Below are positions 6,829-14,990 of a stretch of 34,930 bases of DNA, piece by piece. Source of the stretch: a bacterium (GTDB lineage: Bacteria > Bacillota > Clostridia > Oscillospirales > Oscillospiraceae); NCBI GenBank assembly GCA_019424865.1, contig JAHYYS010000021.1:1-34930 (forward strand), in the 5' to 3' direction. Under the pieces are notes generated by a model that made no database searches, had not been told where the DNA came from, and saw nothing but the letters and a program-made list of their open reading frames with translations. The translations under genes were made by a program, and so were the position numbers. Each line of letters begins with the position of its first letter. Position 1 is the stretch's first letter.

Positions 6829-7952
6829 TTTACCTGGACAGTGCAGCCACCACGCTGCAAAAGCCGCCCGCTGTGGCCTGGGCGTCGGCCCGGGCCATCT
6901 GGCACATGGCCAGTCCCGGCCGGGGCGGTCACCGGCCCGCCATGGCGGCGGCAGAAACCGCCTTTGCCTGCCGGGAGGAGGCCGCCGCGCTCTTTCACGT
7001 CCCGGACCCCGGGCAGGTGGTCTTCACCTTCAACGCCACCCACGGGCTGAATATTGCCATCAAGACGCTGGTCCGCCCGGGAAGCCGGGTGGTCATCTCC
7101 GGCTATGAGCACAACGCCGTTACCCGCACACTCTGCGCGCTGGAGGGGGTGCGCATCGGGGTGGCCAGCGCGCCGCTGTTTGCGCCGGAGGAGATGGTGC
7201 GGGCCTTCCGCAGACAGCTGGACGCCGGCGCGGATGCGGCGGTGTGCGTCCACGTATCCAACGTATTTGGATATGTGCTGCCCATTGAAGACATCGCCGC
7301 CCTGTGCAGCCAGCGGGGGGTTCCGCTGATTGTGGACGCCTCTCAGTCCGCCGGCTGCCTCCCGCTGGACTTTGCCGCCCTGGGCGCCGCCTTTGCGGCC
7401 ATGCCGGGGCACAAGGGGCTCTATGGTCCCCAGGGGACGGGCCTTCTGCTGTGCGCGGACAGCGCGCAGCCCCTGATGGAGGGAGGCACCGGAAGCGAGT
7501 CGGTGCGCCAGACCATGCCCGATTTCCTGCCCGACCGGCTGGAGGCCGGGACCCACAACATTGCGGGCATAGCGGGCCTTTTGGAGGGGCTGCGCTATAT
7601 CTGCCGCCGGGGCGTGGGCAATATTGCCCGGCACGAGCGGCAGCTGATCCGCCGCCTGGGGGAGGGGCTGTCCGACCTGCCCGGCGTCAGTGTGTTTTGG
7701 GCCGCAAATCCGGCTGTACAGGCCGGCGTGCTGTCCTTCCGGGCAGCGGGCTGGGACTGCGAGGAGCTGGGGGAGGCGCTGGGAGACCGGGGCTTTGCCC
7801 TGCGGGCCGGCCTGCACTGCGCCCCCCTGGCCCACGAGACCGCGGGCACGCTGGAAACCGGGACGGTCCGGGCCAGTGTCTCCGACTTCAATACCATGGG
7901 GGAGATCTGCCAGTTCCTGTGCACGATGGACCGGCTAATGCGCCGGAAATAG
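6825..7952 (+). CDS. Class V aminotransferase / cysteine desulfurase-like protein
   Basis: The 375-residue PLP enzyme begins IYLDSAATTLQKP, as NifS/SufS-like proteins do. The PLP lysine is K197 in MPGHKGLYGPQGTG, the Asp that holds the pyridine ring lies in PLIVDASQSAG, and C332 in RAGLHCAP matches the SufS-type active-site cysteine that carries persulfide or selenide. It should remove sulfur from cysteine or selenium from selenocysteine. The GTG start overlaps the DUF3343 stop by 4 bases with GGAGGTGG upstream. The pair forms a two-gene unit. No suf, mnm or selD genes are nearby, so the acceptor is unknown. Confidence 0.9.
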   Translation: MIYLDSAATTLQKPPAVAWASARAIWHMASPGRGGHRPAMAAAETAFACREEAAALFHVPDPGQVVFTFNATHGLNIAIKTLVRPGSRVVISGYEHNAVTRTLCALEGVRIGVASAPLFAPEEMVRAFRRQLDAGADAAVCVHVSNVFGYVLPIEDIAALCSQRGVPLIVDASQSAGCLPLDFAALGAAFAAMPGHKGLYGPQGTGLLLCADSAQPLMEGGTGSESVRQTMPDFLPDRLEAGTHNIAGIAGLLEGLRYICRRGVGNIARHERQLIRRLGEGLSDLPGVSVFWAANPAVQAGVLSFRAAGWDCEELGEALGDRGFALRAGLHCAPLAHETAGTLETGTVRASVSDFNTMGEICQFLCTMDRLMRRK

Positions 7953-8039
7953 AGGCGCTCTCCATGCGGCGGACATCGGAGATGGGAAAATGCCCATGGA
8001 AGAGACGAGGGGAGCGGACTTGCGCACCCCGCCCCGAAG

Positions 8040-8079
8040 AAGGGGGCATGATGCGGGCAACTGTGTCATGCCCTTTTCT
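8040..8079 (+). terminator. Likely terminator after the cysteine desulfurase gene
   Basis: GGGCATGA (8044-8051) pairs with TCATGCCC (8066-8073), extended by A-T and G-U pairs on the outside, and is followed by TTTTCTG. The loop of 14 bases is rather large. The rest of the 366-base gap 7953-8318 holds an AT-rich stretch (about 8110-8215) without a convincing gene, then the cdaA promoter. Confidence 0.55.
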
Positions 8080-8228
8080 GCGTTGGAAACACCGGCCGGC
8101 CGCTCCGCTTTTGTGATATTGTCTAAAAAAGTGGAACAGCAGGAAAAAAATTTGCGTTTTTTGTGGGACGCAGCTAAAAATTTCTGCAAAAATTTAAGAA
8201 AATTTCATTTTGCGCAGGAGCTTTCATG

Positions 8229-8257
8229 TTGCCAAGCCCGCCGGAATATCGTATAAT
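8229..8257 (+). promoter_or_regulatory. Sigma-A promoter of the cdaA operon
   Basis: TTGCCA (8229-8234) and TATAAT (8252-8257) with a 17-base spacer follow an AT-rich upstream stretch. The predicted start near 8264 gives a leader of about 55 bases. Confidence 0.8.
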
Positions 8258-8275
8258 AACAAAATAGGAAATTTA

Positions 8276-8297
8276 TGTCCGCCCCCAGCGGCGGACA
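8276..8297 (+). other. Leader hairpin just before the cdaA ribosome binding site
   Basis: TGTCCGCC (8276-8283) and GGCGGACA (8290-8297) form an 8-bp stem with a 6-base loop, ending 21 bases before the cdaA start. There is no T-tract, so it is not a terminator. It may stabilise the 5' end or affect translation. Confidence 0.45.
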
Positions 8298-8318
8298 CAG
8301 GGCAGAGGGGATGGGTCC

Positions 8319-9209
8319 ATGATGGAAGCAATTCAAATGCTGCTGCAGTCGAATCTGCCGCTGATCCGCACCATACGTTTGGCGGATCTGCTGGATATTG
8401 CGATCCTCTCCTTTGTAATCTACAAGCTGCTGTGGATGCTGCGCAAGACAAGCTCCGGGCGGGTTCTGCGGGGCATCGTGATCTTGCTGCTGGCCCTGTG
8501 GCTCTCCAGCGCTTTCCGCCTGACGGCTACCAACTTCCTGCTCAACCGGGTGATGGAACTGGGAATTTTGGTCCTGGTCATCCTGTTCCAGCCGGAGATC
8601 CGCCGTTTTCTGGAGCGAATGGGCAGCAGCTCTTTAAGTTCAGTTTTCACTTCCAGCCGATCCACTCCCATGGACCTGGAGATCGCCATCACAGAGACCA
8701 CCGCGGCCTACGCCTCCATGTCCCGGGACAAGGTAGGCGCGCTGATGGTCTTTGAGCGCAGCGATCTGCTGGACGATGTGATCAAAACGGGGACCGCTCT
8801 GGACTGCGCGGTATCCAGCGAGCTTTTGAAGAATATTTTCTGGAACAAGGCCCCCCTGCATGACGGCGCTGTTATCGTCAGAGGCGGGCGGATCGTGGGG
8901 GCGGGCTGTATGCTCCCTCTGTCCGGCAACGTGAATTTAAGCCGGGATCTTGGCATGCGCCACCGGGCGGGCATCGGCATGAGCGAGCACTCCGACGCGG
9001 TGGTGGTCATTGTCTCGGAGGAGACCGGGTCCATTTCCGCCGCAGTGGGCGGCATGCTCAAGCGGCATCTGGCCGCCGAGACTCTGGAGCGGCTGCTGCG
9101 CAACGAGCTGCTGAGCGAGAATCAGACGGAGAAGAAAGGGGTGCAGCTGTTTCCGCTGCTTGGCCAGCTGTTTGGCCGGGGGAAAAAGAAGGAGGGTGAT
9201 CAGCCTTGA
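8319..9209 (+). CDS. cdaA: Membrane diadenylate cyclase (c-di-AMP synthase)
   Basis: CdaA condenses two ATP into cyclic di-AMP. Three hydrophobic segments fill the first 95 residues (LADLLDIAILSFVIYKLLW, GIVILLLALWLSSAF, LGILVLVILFQPEIRRFL), followed by the DAC (DisA_N) domain. The catalytic D182-G-A (APLHDGAV) and R214-H-R (MRHRAGIGMSEHSDAVV) motifs are intact. The 296 residues are slightly longer than typical. ATG 8319 is followed by a second ATG; AGAGGGG is upstream. Its stop overlaps the cdaR start. Cyclic di-AMP controls potassium and osmotic balance and the cell wall in Firmicutes; CdaR binds and regulates CdaA at the membrane. Confidence 0.96.
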   Translation: MMEAIQMLLQSNLPLIRTIRLADLLDIAILSFVIYKLLWMLRKTSSGRVLRGIVILLLALWLSSAFRLTATNFLLNRVMELGILVLVILFQPEIRRFLERMGSSSLSSVFTSSRSTPMDLEIAITETTAAYASMSRDKVGALMVFERSDLLDDVIKTGTALDCAVSSELLKNIFWNKAPLHDGAVIVRGGRIVGAGCMLPLSGNVNLSRDLGMRHRAGIGMSEHSDAVVVIVSEETGSISAAVGGMLKRHLAAETLERLLRNELLSENQTEKKGVQLFPLLGQLFGRGKKKEGDQP

Positions 9210-10432
9210 TGAAGCGTCTGCGTCAGAGCAAGGGGCTGTATGTCCTGTTGTCTGTTTTCTTTGCGGTGATGCTCTGGCTCTATGTCCGCGAGGTGGAGGA
9301 TCCCACCGGCCGGGCCCCCATCTATAACGTCCCGGTGGAGATTGTCGGGCTGAATGTGCTGAACAATCAGGGGCTGACGGTGTCGGATATTTCGGCGGAC
9401 ACCGTCACCATTTGGCTGGAGGCGCCGGCCAGCGTGCAGGACAGCCTCAATGCGAAGAATGTGACAGCTGTGGTGGATGTATCCCGGTGCGTGGAGGGCG
9501 TGAATGAGCTGGAATATGAGCCCAGCCTGCCCAACAATGTGAACACAGCCGGAGTTGTAACGGCGGACAAAGATCCGGCCACTATTATCGTGACGGTAGA
9601 AAAGCTGGAGAGCAGAACCTTTACGGTGGAGTTCCAGCTTCAGGGCAGCGTGGCGGAGGGCTATCAGGCCGGTACCGCGGCGATTTCCCCCGAAACGGTC
9701 ACGGTCAGCGGGCCCATCGAACAGGTCAACCGGATTGCCCGGGTGGTTGCCATTCTGGAGGCCACGGATCTCTCCCAGCAGTACGCGGGCAACCTGCCGC
9801 TGACGCTGCTGGATTCCAGCGGCGAGGAACTGACGGATTTGGAGGTCACACTCAGCGCGGAGTACGCCTATGTGGTTCTGCCTGTTGTGGTCGTAAAGGA
9901 AGTTGACCTTACAGTTGAAGTGATACCGGGCGGCGGCGCCACGGAAGAGAACGCCACGGTGAAAATTGAGCCGGAGACCATCACGGTGGCCGGTTCCCAG
10001 GAGGCCCTGGAGGCGCTGACGGAAATCTCGCTGGGCAGCGTGGACCTGTCCCAGGTGGTGGGTTCCAGAACCTATACCCTCCCCATTGATTTGAGCGCCA
10101 GCCTGGAAAATGTCAGCGGCATCACTTCGGCCACGGTGACGGTGACAGTGGAGGGCCTGTCCACCCGGGAGTTCGTTGTGGACAACATCCGCTATGTCAA
10201 TGAGCCGGAAGGCTGTCAGGTGACCATTGTGACCCAGGAGCGGACCGTGCAGGTCCGCGGCAGGGAGGAGGATCTGGATCTGATCTCGGCAAGCCAGCTT
10301 CGTATCGTGGCCGACCTGTCGGAATACACCTCGCCGGGCACCTACTCCGTGCCGGTCCGGGTCTATCTGGACTCCAGCAGTACGGTGGGCGTGATTGGAG
10401 AATATACCATTACCGTGACAATCAGCCGCTGA
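9209..10432 (+). CDS. cdaR: CdaR (YbbR-domain) regulator of CdaA
   Basis: One N-terminal membrane segment (GLYVLLSVFFAVMLWLYV) is followed by four YbbR-type beta-rich repeats, each about 80-90 residues (beginning near IYNVPVEIVG, RTFTVEFQLQG, VDLTVEVIPGG and REFVVDNIRYV). The 407-residue protein should sit outside the membrane and bind CdaA. The start ATG overlaps the cdaA stop by one base; a TTG at 9206 has better spacing to GGAGG and would add one residue. In most Firmicutes glmM follows this gene, but here an RseC-like gene does. Confidence 0.93.
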   Translation: MKRLRQSKGLYVLLSVFFAVMLWLYVREVEDPTGRAPIYNVPVEIVGLNVLNNQGLTVSDISADTVTIWLEAPASVQDSLNAKNVTAVVDVSRCVEGVNELEYEPSLPNNVNTAGVVTADKDPATIIVTVEKLESRTFTVEFQLQGSVAEGYQAGTAAISPETVTVSGPIEQVNRIARVVAILEATDLSQQYAGNLPLTLLDSSGEELTDLEVTLSAEYAYVVLPVVVVKEVDLTVEVIPGGGATEENATVKIEPETITVAGSQEALEALTEISLGSVDLSQVVGSRTYTLPIDLSASLENVSGITSATVTVTVEGLSTREFVVDNIRYVNEPEGCQVTIVTQERTVQVRGREEDLDLISASQLRIVADLSEYTSPGTYSVPVRVYLDSSSTVGVIGEYTITVTISR

Positions 10433-10461
10433 CAGCAGACGCTTTGGGAGGCAAAGCAGCG

Positions 10462-10884
10462 ATGATACAAAATGCAGTAGTCAAAAAAATTGTGGGCGAC
10501 GGGGTGGCGGAGGTCTCCCTGCTGCGGCAGATGGAGTGCGGCCTGCACTGCGACGGCGCCTGCGCCGGCTGTACCCAGAAGCCGACAGAGGAGATCCTGG
10601 CGCTGGCCAGCAACCCCATTGGCGCCCAGCCGGGCGACCATGTCGAGGTGGAGCCCGCCTCCGGACATAATATAGCCATGTCGGTGGTGGTCTTTCTGCT
10701 GCCCTGCGTGGGCCTGGGGCTGGGATATGCGGCGGGGCAGTCCCTGCTGCACCTGAGCGAGGGAACGGCAATGCTCACCGCGCTGGCCGGCCTGGCGGTT
10801 GGGTTTGTTCCCGCCGTCCTGCTGAACCGCGCGATTCTCCGCAGTCAGAAGCCGGAATTTTCCATTTTGAAGTTCCTGCGTTAG
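10462..10884 (+). CDS. RseC/MucC-family (SoxR-reducing system) membrane protein
   Basis: The 140-residue protein has an N-terminal region with a four-cysteine cluster, C26-x3-C30-x3-C34-x2-C37 (ECGLHCDGACAGC), as in the RseC/SoxR-reducing family. Two transmembrane helices follow (IAMSVVVFLLPCVGLGLGYAAG and AMLTALAGLAVGFVPAVLL). Family members in other bacteria are linked to Rnf-type electron transfer and redox sensing; no rnf genes are seen here. ATG 10462 has GGGAGG 10 bases upstream. It follows cdaR by 29 bases and is probably in the same transcript. Its role in that setting is unknown. Confidence 0.85.
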   Translation: MIQNAVVKKIVGDGVAEVSLLRQMECGLHCDGACAGCTQKPTEEILALASNPIGAQPGDHVEVEPASGHNIAMSVVVFLLPCVGLGLGYAAGQSLLHLSEGTAMLTALAGLAVGFVPAVLLNRAILRSQKPEFSILKFLR

Positions 10885-10894
10885 AGGTCGCTTT

Positions 10895-11761
10895 GTGTTT
10901 GGCTATGTAAGGCCCTTCCGGCCGGAGCTGAAGTGCAGGGATTGGGATCTGTATCAGGCAACCTACTGCGGCCTGTGCCGGTGCCTGCGCCGGCGCCACG
11001 GCCTGCTGGCCCCCATGTTTCTGAACTATGACTTCACCTTTCTGGCCCTGCTGCTGTGGGAGCCAGAGGCGCAGTTTTCCCCCTGCCGGGGGCGGTGCCA
11101 CGCAAATCCCTTTTTAAAAAAGTCTATGTGTCCGGACAGCCCGGCTTTGGAGCTGGCGGCGGACGAGAGTATAATTTTGACCTGGTGGAAGCTGCGGGAT
11201 TCTGTGCAGGACGATGGTATGGTGCGGGGAATGCCGGCCCGTCTGCTGTCTGCGGCTCTGCGGCCGGCCTACCGGCGGGCCGCCCGGACCTGTCCCGCCT
11301 TTGATCGGGCGGTGCGGGAGAGCCTGGAGGAGCTGGCCCGCCTGGAGCAGGAGGGCTGTACCTCCATGGATCGGGCGGCGGATACCTTTGCACGCCTGCT
11401 TCAGGCTGCGGCGCCGGAGGCGGGGGGGCAGAGCCGGGTTTTGTCCCAGCTGCTGTATCACCTGGGGCGGTGGATTTATCTCGCCGATGCCCGGGACGAC
11501 CTGGAAGAGGACAGGCAGGCGGCGCGCTATAACCCGGTGGCCGCCCGCTTTGGTCCCCAGGGGGATGACGAGGCGCTGGGGCAGACCATGCAGCGCTCCC
11601 TGGAGCTGGCCGGAGCGGCCTTTCAGCTGGGGGAATTCGGATGCCGCACCCCCATTTTGGAAAATATACTTTACCTGGGGCTTCCGCTGGTGCAGCGGGC
11701 CGTCTTTGACGGGAGCTGGGCCCAAATAAAAAAACAAAAGATATGGAGAAGCAGTCAATGA
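10895..11761 (+). CDS. DUF5685-like protein with cysteine clusters
   Basis: The 288-residue protein begins FGYVRPFRPELKCRDWDLYQ, followed by YCGLCRCLRRRHG and, further on, CRGRCHANP, giving a conserved set of cysteines in the first 75 residues that could bind metal. The rest is helical with DARDDLEEDRQAARYNP near residue 200, a pattern that recalls helical lipid-type enzymes but is too little to assign one. I recognise it as DUF5685-like; function is unknown. The GTG start has GAGG upstream. Its stop overlaps the J-domain gene start (ATGA), so the two are translationally coupled, which suggests that the J protein serves it or acts with it. Confidence 0.8.
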   Translation: MFGYVRPFRPELKCRDWDLYQATYCGLCRCLRRRHGLLAPMFLNYDFTFLALLLWEPEAQFSPCRGRCHANPFLKKSMCPDSPALELAADESIILTWWKLRDSVQDDGMVRGMPARLLSAALRPAYRRAARTCPAFDRAVRESLEELARLEQEGCTSMDRAADTFARLLQAAAPEAGGQSRVLSQLLYHLGRWIYLADARDDLEEDRQAARYNPVAARFGPQGDDEALGQTMQRSLELAGAAFQLGEFGCRTPILENILYLGLPLVQRAVFDGSWAQIKKQKIWRSSQ

Positions 11762-12354
11762 GAGACCCGTACAGTGTCCTTGGCGTCAGCCAAAATGCCA
11801 GCGATGAGGAAATTAAAAAGGCTTATCGGGAGCTGGCGCGCAAATATCATCCCGACAACTATCAGAATAACCCTCTGGCCGACCTGGCGGAGGAGAAGAT
11901 GAAGGAAATTAACGAGGCATACGAGGCCATCACCAAGCAGCGCGCCGGCGGGGGAGGCTATCGCCAGCAGTCCTCCGGGAGCTATAACAGCTCCTATCAG
12001 CAAAGCGGGTATTCCTCTGCCGGCACCAACCCCACCTATGCCCGGGTGCGCAGCCTAATCAACGCCGGGGATCTGGGCACGGCGGAGCGCCTGCTGCAGG
12101 AGGTCCCCCAGCGCAGCGGCGAGTGGTATTTCCTGATGGGCAGCATTGCCTATCGGAAGGGCTGGCTGGACGAGGCCGCTCAGAATTATAATCTGGCGGT
12201 CCAGATGGAGCCCAACAACATGGAGTACCGCCAGGCCCTGTCCATGATGCAGCGGGGCGGAGGCTACCGCCCTTACGGCGGAGCGGCCGTGGACGGTATG
12301 GACTGCTGTACCACCATGCTGTGCCTCAACTGCCTGTGCGGAGGGTGCAACTGA
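11758..12354 (+). CDS. J-domain protein with TPR-like region and cysteine-rich tail
   Basis: The J domain covers residues 1-65 (DPYSVLGVSQNASDEEIKKA, with HPD at 31-33) and should stimulate a DnaK/Hsp70 ATPase. A Gly/Ser/Tyr-rich linker follows. Then comes a TPR-like helical hairpin region (INAGDLGTAERLLQEVP, AYRKGWLDEAAQNYNLAVQM, MEPNNMEYRQAL). The protein ends with a tail holding six cysteines (DCCTTMLCLNCLCGGCN). It lacks the DnaJ zinc finger and C-terminal substrate domains, so it is not DnaJ itself. ATG 11758 is preferred over 11743 because GGAG lies 9 bases upstream and it overlaps the previous stop. Confidence 0.9.
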   Translation: MRDPYSVLGVSQNASDEEIKKAYRELARKYHPDNYQNNPLADLAEEKMKEINEAYEAITKQRAGGGGYRQQSSGSYNSSYQQSGYSSAGTNPTYARVRSLINAGDLGTAERLLQEVPQRSGEWYFLMGSIAYRKGWLDEAAQNYNLAVQMEPNNMEYRQALSMMQRGGGYRPYGGAAVDGMDCCTTMLCLNCLCGGCN

Positions 12355-12355
12355 A

Positions 12356-12886
12356 ATGGGCGGGCGGTTTTCCTCTGGCGCCGGCCGGATTGCGCTGGGC
12401 GGCGTGCTGGCGGCGGGCAGCGTAGCGGTGATGTGGCTGGCCTCCATCATTCCGTCCGGTCAGGTGGGCGTGACGGCGGCGGCCGGTCTGTTCCCCGTGG
12501 CGGCTGTGCTGGCGGGGGGGCGGGCTGCGGGATACCTGTGCTGGGCGGTAAGCTCGCTGCTGGGGCTTCTGCTGCTCCCGGATAAGGGGGCGGCCCTGAT
12601 GTACCTATGCTTTCTCGGGCTGTACCCGGTGACAAAAAGCCGCCTGGAGAGCCTGAAAAGCCGCGTCGCGGAGTGGATCGGGAAACTGGTATTCTTCAAT
12701 GCCGCGCTGACGATTCTGTGGGTCATGTTCCGGGATCTCTTTTTCCCCGCGCTGCCCGCATGGCTCAGCGGGAATATCTGGATTCTCTACGGGGTGGGCA
12801 ATGTGGTTTTCATTGTGTACGATATTGCCCTGTCGCGCCTGATTGGCGCGCTGATCCTGCGTCTCGGTCCCAAGCGCCGCAGATAG
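12356..12886 (+). CDS. Multi-pass membrane protein (unknown)
   Basis: The 176-residue protein has about five hydrophobic stretches (ALGGVLAAGSVAVMWLAS, GLFPVAAVLAGGRAAGYLCW, LMYLCFLGLYPV, LVFFNAALTILWVMF, IWILYGVGNVVFIVYDIAL) and a basic C-terminus (LGPKRRR). Its shape is similar to small transporter substrate-binding subunits, but I do not recognise a family with certainty. The ATG follows the previous stop by one base, so it is the third gene of the DUF5685/J-protein unit. No terminator is obvious before yicC, 38 bases on. Confidence 0.78.
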   Translation: MGGRFSSGAGRIALGGVLAAGSVAVMWLASIIPSGQVGVTAAAGLFPVAAVLAGGRAAGYLCWAVSSLLGLLLLPDKGAALMYLCFLGLYPVTKSRLESLKSRVAEWIGKLVFFNAALTILWVMFRDLFFPALPAWLSGNIWILYGVGNVVFIVYDIALSRLIGALILRLGPKRRR

Positions 12887-12924
12887 TCGGCTTAAATGAT
12901 GTGTATGTAAGGAAGTGACCTGTC

Positions 12925-13806
12925 ATGGTAAAAAGTATGACAGGGTATGGCCGGGCGGAGGAGACCCTGGACGGCTATGCCATTACAGTGGAGGTGCGCT
13001 CGGTCAACAACCGGTATCTGGACTGTTCGGTTCGGATCCCCCGTCTGTACCTCTTTGCGGAGGACGCCATCAAGGCCCGGGTCCAGCGGACCATATCCCG
13101 GGGCAAGGTGGACGTGTTTGTTACCCTGGACAGCACCGGGGCGGAAAAGGTTCAGGTGTCGGTGAACAAGCCGGTGGCGGATGGCTATTACGAGGCGCTC
13201 AAGCAGCTGGCCGCATCCTATGGACTGCCGGAGAGCGACATCTCGGTGTCCCTGCTCTCCCGATTCCCGGATGTGCTGCTGGCGGAAAAGGCCCAGGATG
13301 ACGTGGAGCAGCTGGCAGAGGACATCTGTTCGGTTCTGGACGGCGCGCTGTCCGACTTTGACAGCATGCGGACCCGGGAGGGGGCGCGGCTGGAGGAGGA
13401 CATCCTCAGCAGAGCCGCAACCATTGAGGAAAAGGTTGCCCTGGTGGAGGAGCGCTCCCCCCAGACTGTGGCGGAGTACCGCGCCAAGCTGGAGGCCCGC
13501 ATGAACGAGGTGCTGTCAAATGCCCAGTTGGATCCGGCCCGCATCCTCACAGAGGCGGCTATTTTTGCCGACAAGGTTGCCGTGGACGAGGAGACGGTCC
13601 GTCTGCGCAGCCACATCAATCAGCTGCGGGAAATGCTGGACAAGGGCGGCCCCATCGGCCGGAAGCTGGACTTTTTGATTCAGGAGTTCAACCGGGAGGC
13701 CAATACCATCGGCTCCAAGTGCAGCGATATTGACATCGCGCGCCAGGTGGTGGATATCAAAGCTGAGATTGAAAAAATCCGGGAACAGGTGCAGAATATT
13801 GAATAG
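12925..13806 (+). CDS. YicC/YloC-family endoribonuclease
   Basis: The 293-residue protein starts VKSMTGYGRAE, the family signature, followed by VEVRSVNNRYLDCSVRIP and SRGKVDVFV. The C-terminus (SKCSDIDIARQVVDIKAEIEKIREQVQNIE) is also typical. Family members are manganese-dependent RNA endonucleases that act on structured RNA. The start has AAGGAAG upstream. In Firmicutes this gene heads the remA-gmk-rpoZ-priA cluster, as here. No clear promoter is visible in the 38 bases upstream. Confidence 0.94.
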   Translation: MVKSMTGYGRAEETLDGYAITVEVRSVNNRYLDCSVRIPRLYLFAEDAIKARVQRTISRGKVDVFVTLDSTGAEKVQVSVNKPVADGYYEALKQLAASYGLPESDISVSLLSRFPDVLLAEKAQDDVEQLAEDICSVLDGALSDFDSMRTREGARLEEDILSRAATIEEKVALVEERSPQTVAEYRAKLEARMNEVLSNAQLDPARILTEAAIFADKVAVDEETVRLRSHINQLREMLDKGGPIGRKLDFLIQEFNREANTIGSKCSDIDIARQVVDIKAEIEKIREQVQNIE

Positions 13807-13817
13807 GGGGTCCGGGG

Positions 13818-14084
13818 ATGAAGCTGATTAACATCGGGTTTGGCAGCCTGGTTTCCGCCGAGCGGCTGGTCGCGGTGGTCAGCCCGGACTCCGCGCCCAT
13901 CAAGCGTATGGTGCAGGAGGCGCGGGAGCGCGGGGCGCTGGTTGACGCCTCCTATGGCCGGCGGACCCGGGCCGTGCTGCTGATGGATAATGATCATCTG
14001 GTTCTCTCTGCCCTTCAGCCGGAGACTATTGCCGGCCGCATCGAGGAGGACGGCAGGGCCGGACGAGAGGAGGAGAACCCATGA
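13818..14084 (+). CDS. remA: RemA-like (DUF370) DNA-binding regulator
   Basis: The 88-residue protein has the compact RemA pattern: INIGFGSLVSAERLVAVVSP, SAPIKRMVQEARERGALVDA and SYGRRTRAVLLMDNDHLVLSA. In Bacillus RemA forms ring-shaped oligomers that bind DNA upstream of biofilm matrix and osmoprotection genes. The R-R in GRRTR is part of the DNA-binding surface in the family. The charged C-terminal tail (EEDGRAGREEENP) is an addition. It starts 11 bases after yicC and overlaps gmk by 4 bases. Confidence 0.93.
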   Translation: MKLINIGFGSLVSAERLVAVVSPDSAPIKRMVQEARERGALVDASYGRRTRAVLLMDNDHLVLSALQPETIAGRIEEDGRAGREEENP

Positions 14085-14692
14085 CACTGAAGAAAAATCA
14101 TGGACAGCTGATTGTCCTCTCCGGCCCCTCCGGAGTGGGCAAAAGCACGGTAATTGCCGAGCTGCTGGGCCAGCGGCCCAATATACATTTTTCCGTCTCT
14201 TACACCACCCGTCAGCCGCGGGTGGGGGAGCAGGACGGCGTGAATTATAATTTTATCTCCCGCCAGGAATTTGAGCGGATGATTGCCGCAAATGAGCTTT
14301 TGGAATATGCGGAATATGTCAATCATTATTATGGGACCTCGCTGAAAGTCATTGAGGAGAAGCTGAAGGCCGGGGTGGACGTGCTGCTGGACATCGAGGT
14401 GCAGGGCGCGGCCAAGGTGAAGGCCCGCTGTCCCGGGGCGCTGTTTATTTTTATCATCCCCCCCTCCTTTGAGGAGCTCTCCCGCCGCCTGCACCGCCGG
14501 AATACCGACAGTGAGGAGGTGATCGCCGGGCGCCTGGAAAAGGCCAAGGTGGAGTTCCGGGAAATCCCAAACTATGATTATCTGGTCATCAATGACAAGG
14601 TTTCCGGCGCTGTACATGAGATTGAGTCGATCCTGACCGCTGCGGAGTGCCGGGTGGAAAACAGAAGTCAGATATTATCACAGTTTACATAA
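14081..14692 (+). CDS. gmk: Guanylate kinase
   Basis: Gmk phosphorylates GMP (and dGMP) to the diphosphate with ATP. The P-loop is LSGPSGVGKST (residues 13-23). The GMP-binding part follows (SVSYTTRQPRVGEQDGVNY, EYAEYVNHYYGT), then LLDIEVQGAAKVK and the lid region SRRLHRRNTDSEEVI. The 203 residues match the family. The start overlaps remA (ATGA). The neighbour rpoZ follows after 80 bases, as in many Firmicutes. Confidence 0.97.
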   Translation: MTLKKNHGQLIVLSGPSGVGKSTVIAELLGQRPNIHFSVSYTTRQPRVGEQDGVNYNFISRQEFERMIAANELLEYAEYVNHYYGTSLKVIEEKLKAGVDVLLDIEVQGAAKVKARCPGALFIFIIPPSFEELSRRLHRRNTDSEEVIAGRLEKAKVEFREIPNYDYLVINDKVSGAVHEIESILTAAECRVENRSQILSQFT

Positions 14693-14772
14693 GCTGTGTT
14701 TTAACACGGTTTATAGAGGCTGTCATGGAAATGCAGGAAATCATAATTGTCGTAATGTAAGGAGTCTTTGCT

Positions 14773-14982
14773 ATGATGCTCTATCCCGCTATGAAGGATC
14801 TTTTGAAGCGTGTGCCCAGCCGCTATGAGCTGGTCAATGTGGTGGCCCACCGGGCCCGTCAGATCGCCAGCGAGGCCGAGATGGCCGGCGAGCCTCTGGA
14901 TGATAAGCCGGTCAGCATCGCCATCCAGGAGGTGGCCGACGGCAAGCTGGACGAACTGTTGGCGGAGGAAGAAGCGGAGTAA
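14773..14982 (+). CDS. rpoZ: RNA polymerase omega subunit
   Basis: The 69-residue protein contains the omega core: YPAMKDLLKRVPSRYELVNVVAHRARQIA, then KPVSIAIQEVADGKL, and an acidic C-terminus (LLAEEEAE). Omega helps beta-prime fold and assemble in RNA polymerase. The first ATG (14773) has TAAGGAG 8 bases upstream; a second ATG follows at once. It lies between gmk and priA. In many Firmicutes coaBC (dfp) lies between rpoZ and priA; here it is absent. Confidence 0.94.
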   Translation: MMLYPAMKDLLKRVPSRYELVNVVAHRARQIASEAEMAGEPLDDKPVSIAIQEVADGKLDELLAEEEAE

Positions 14983-14990
14983 AGGAACAG

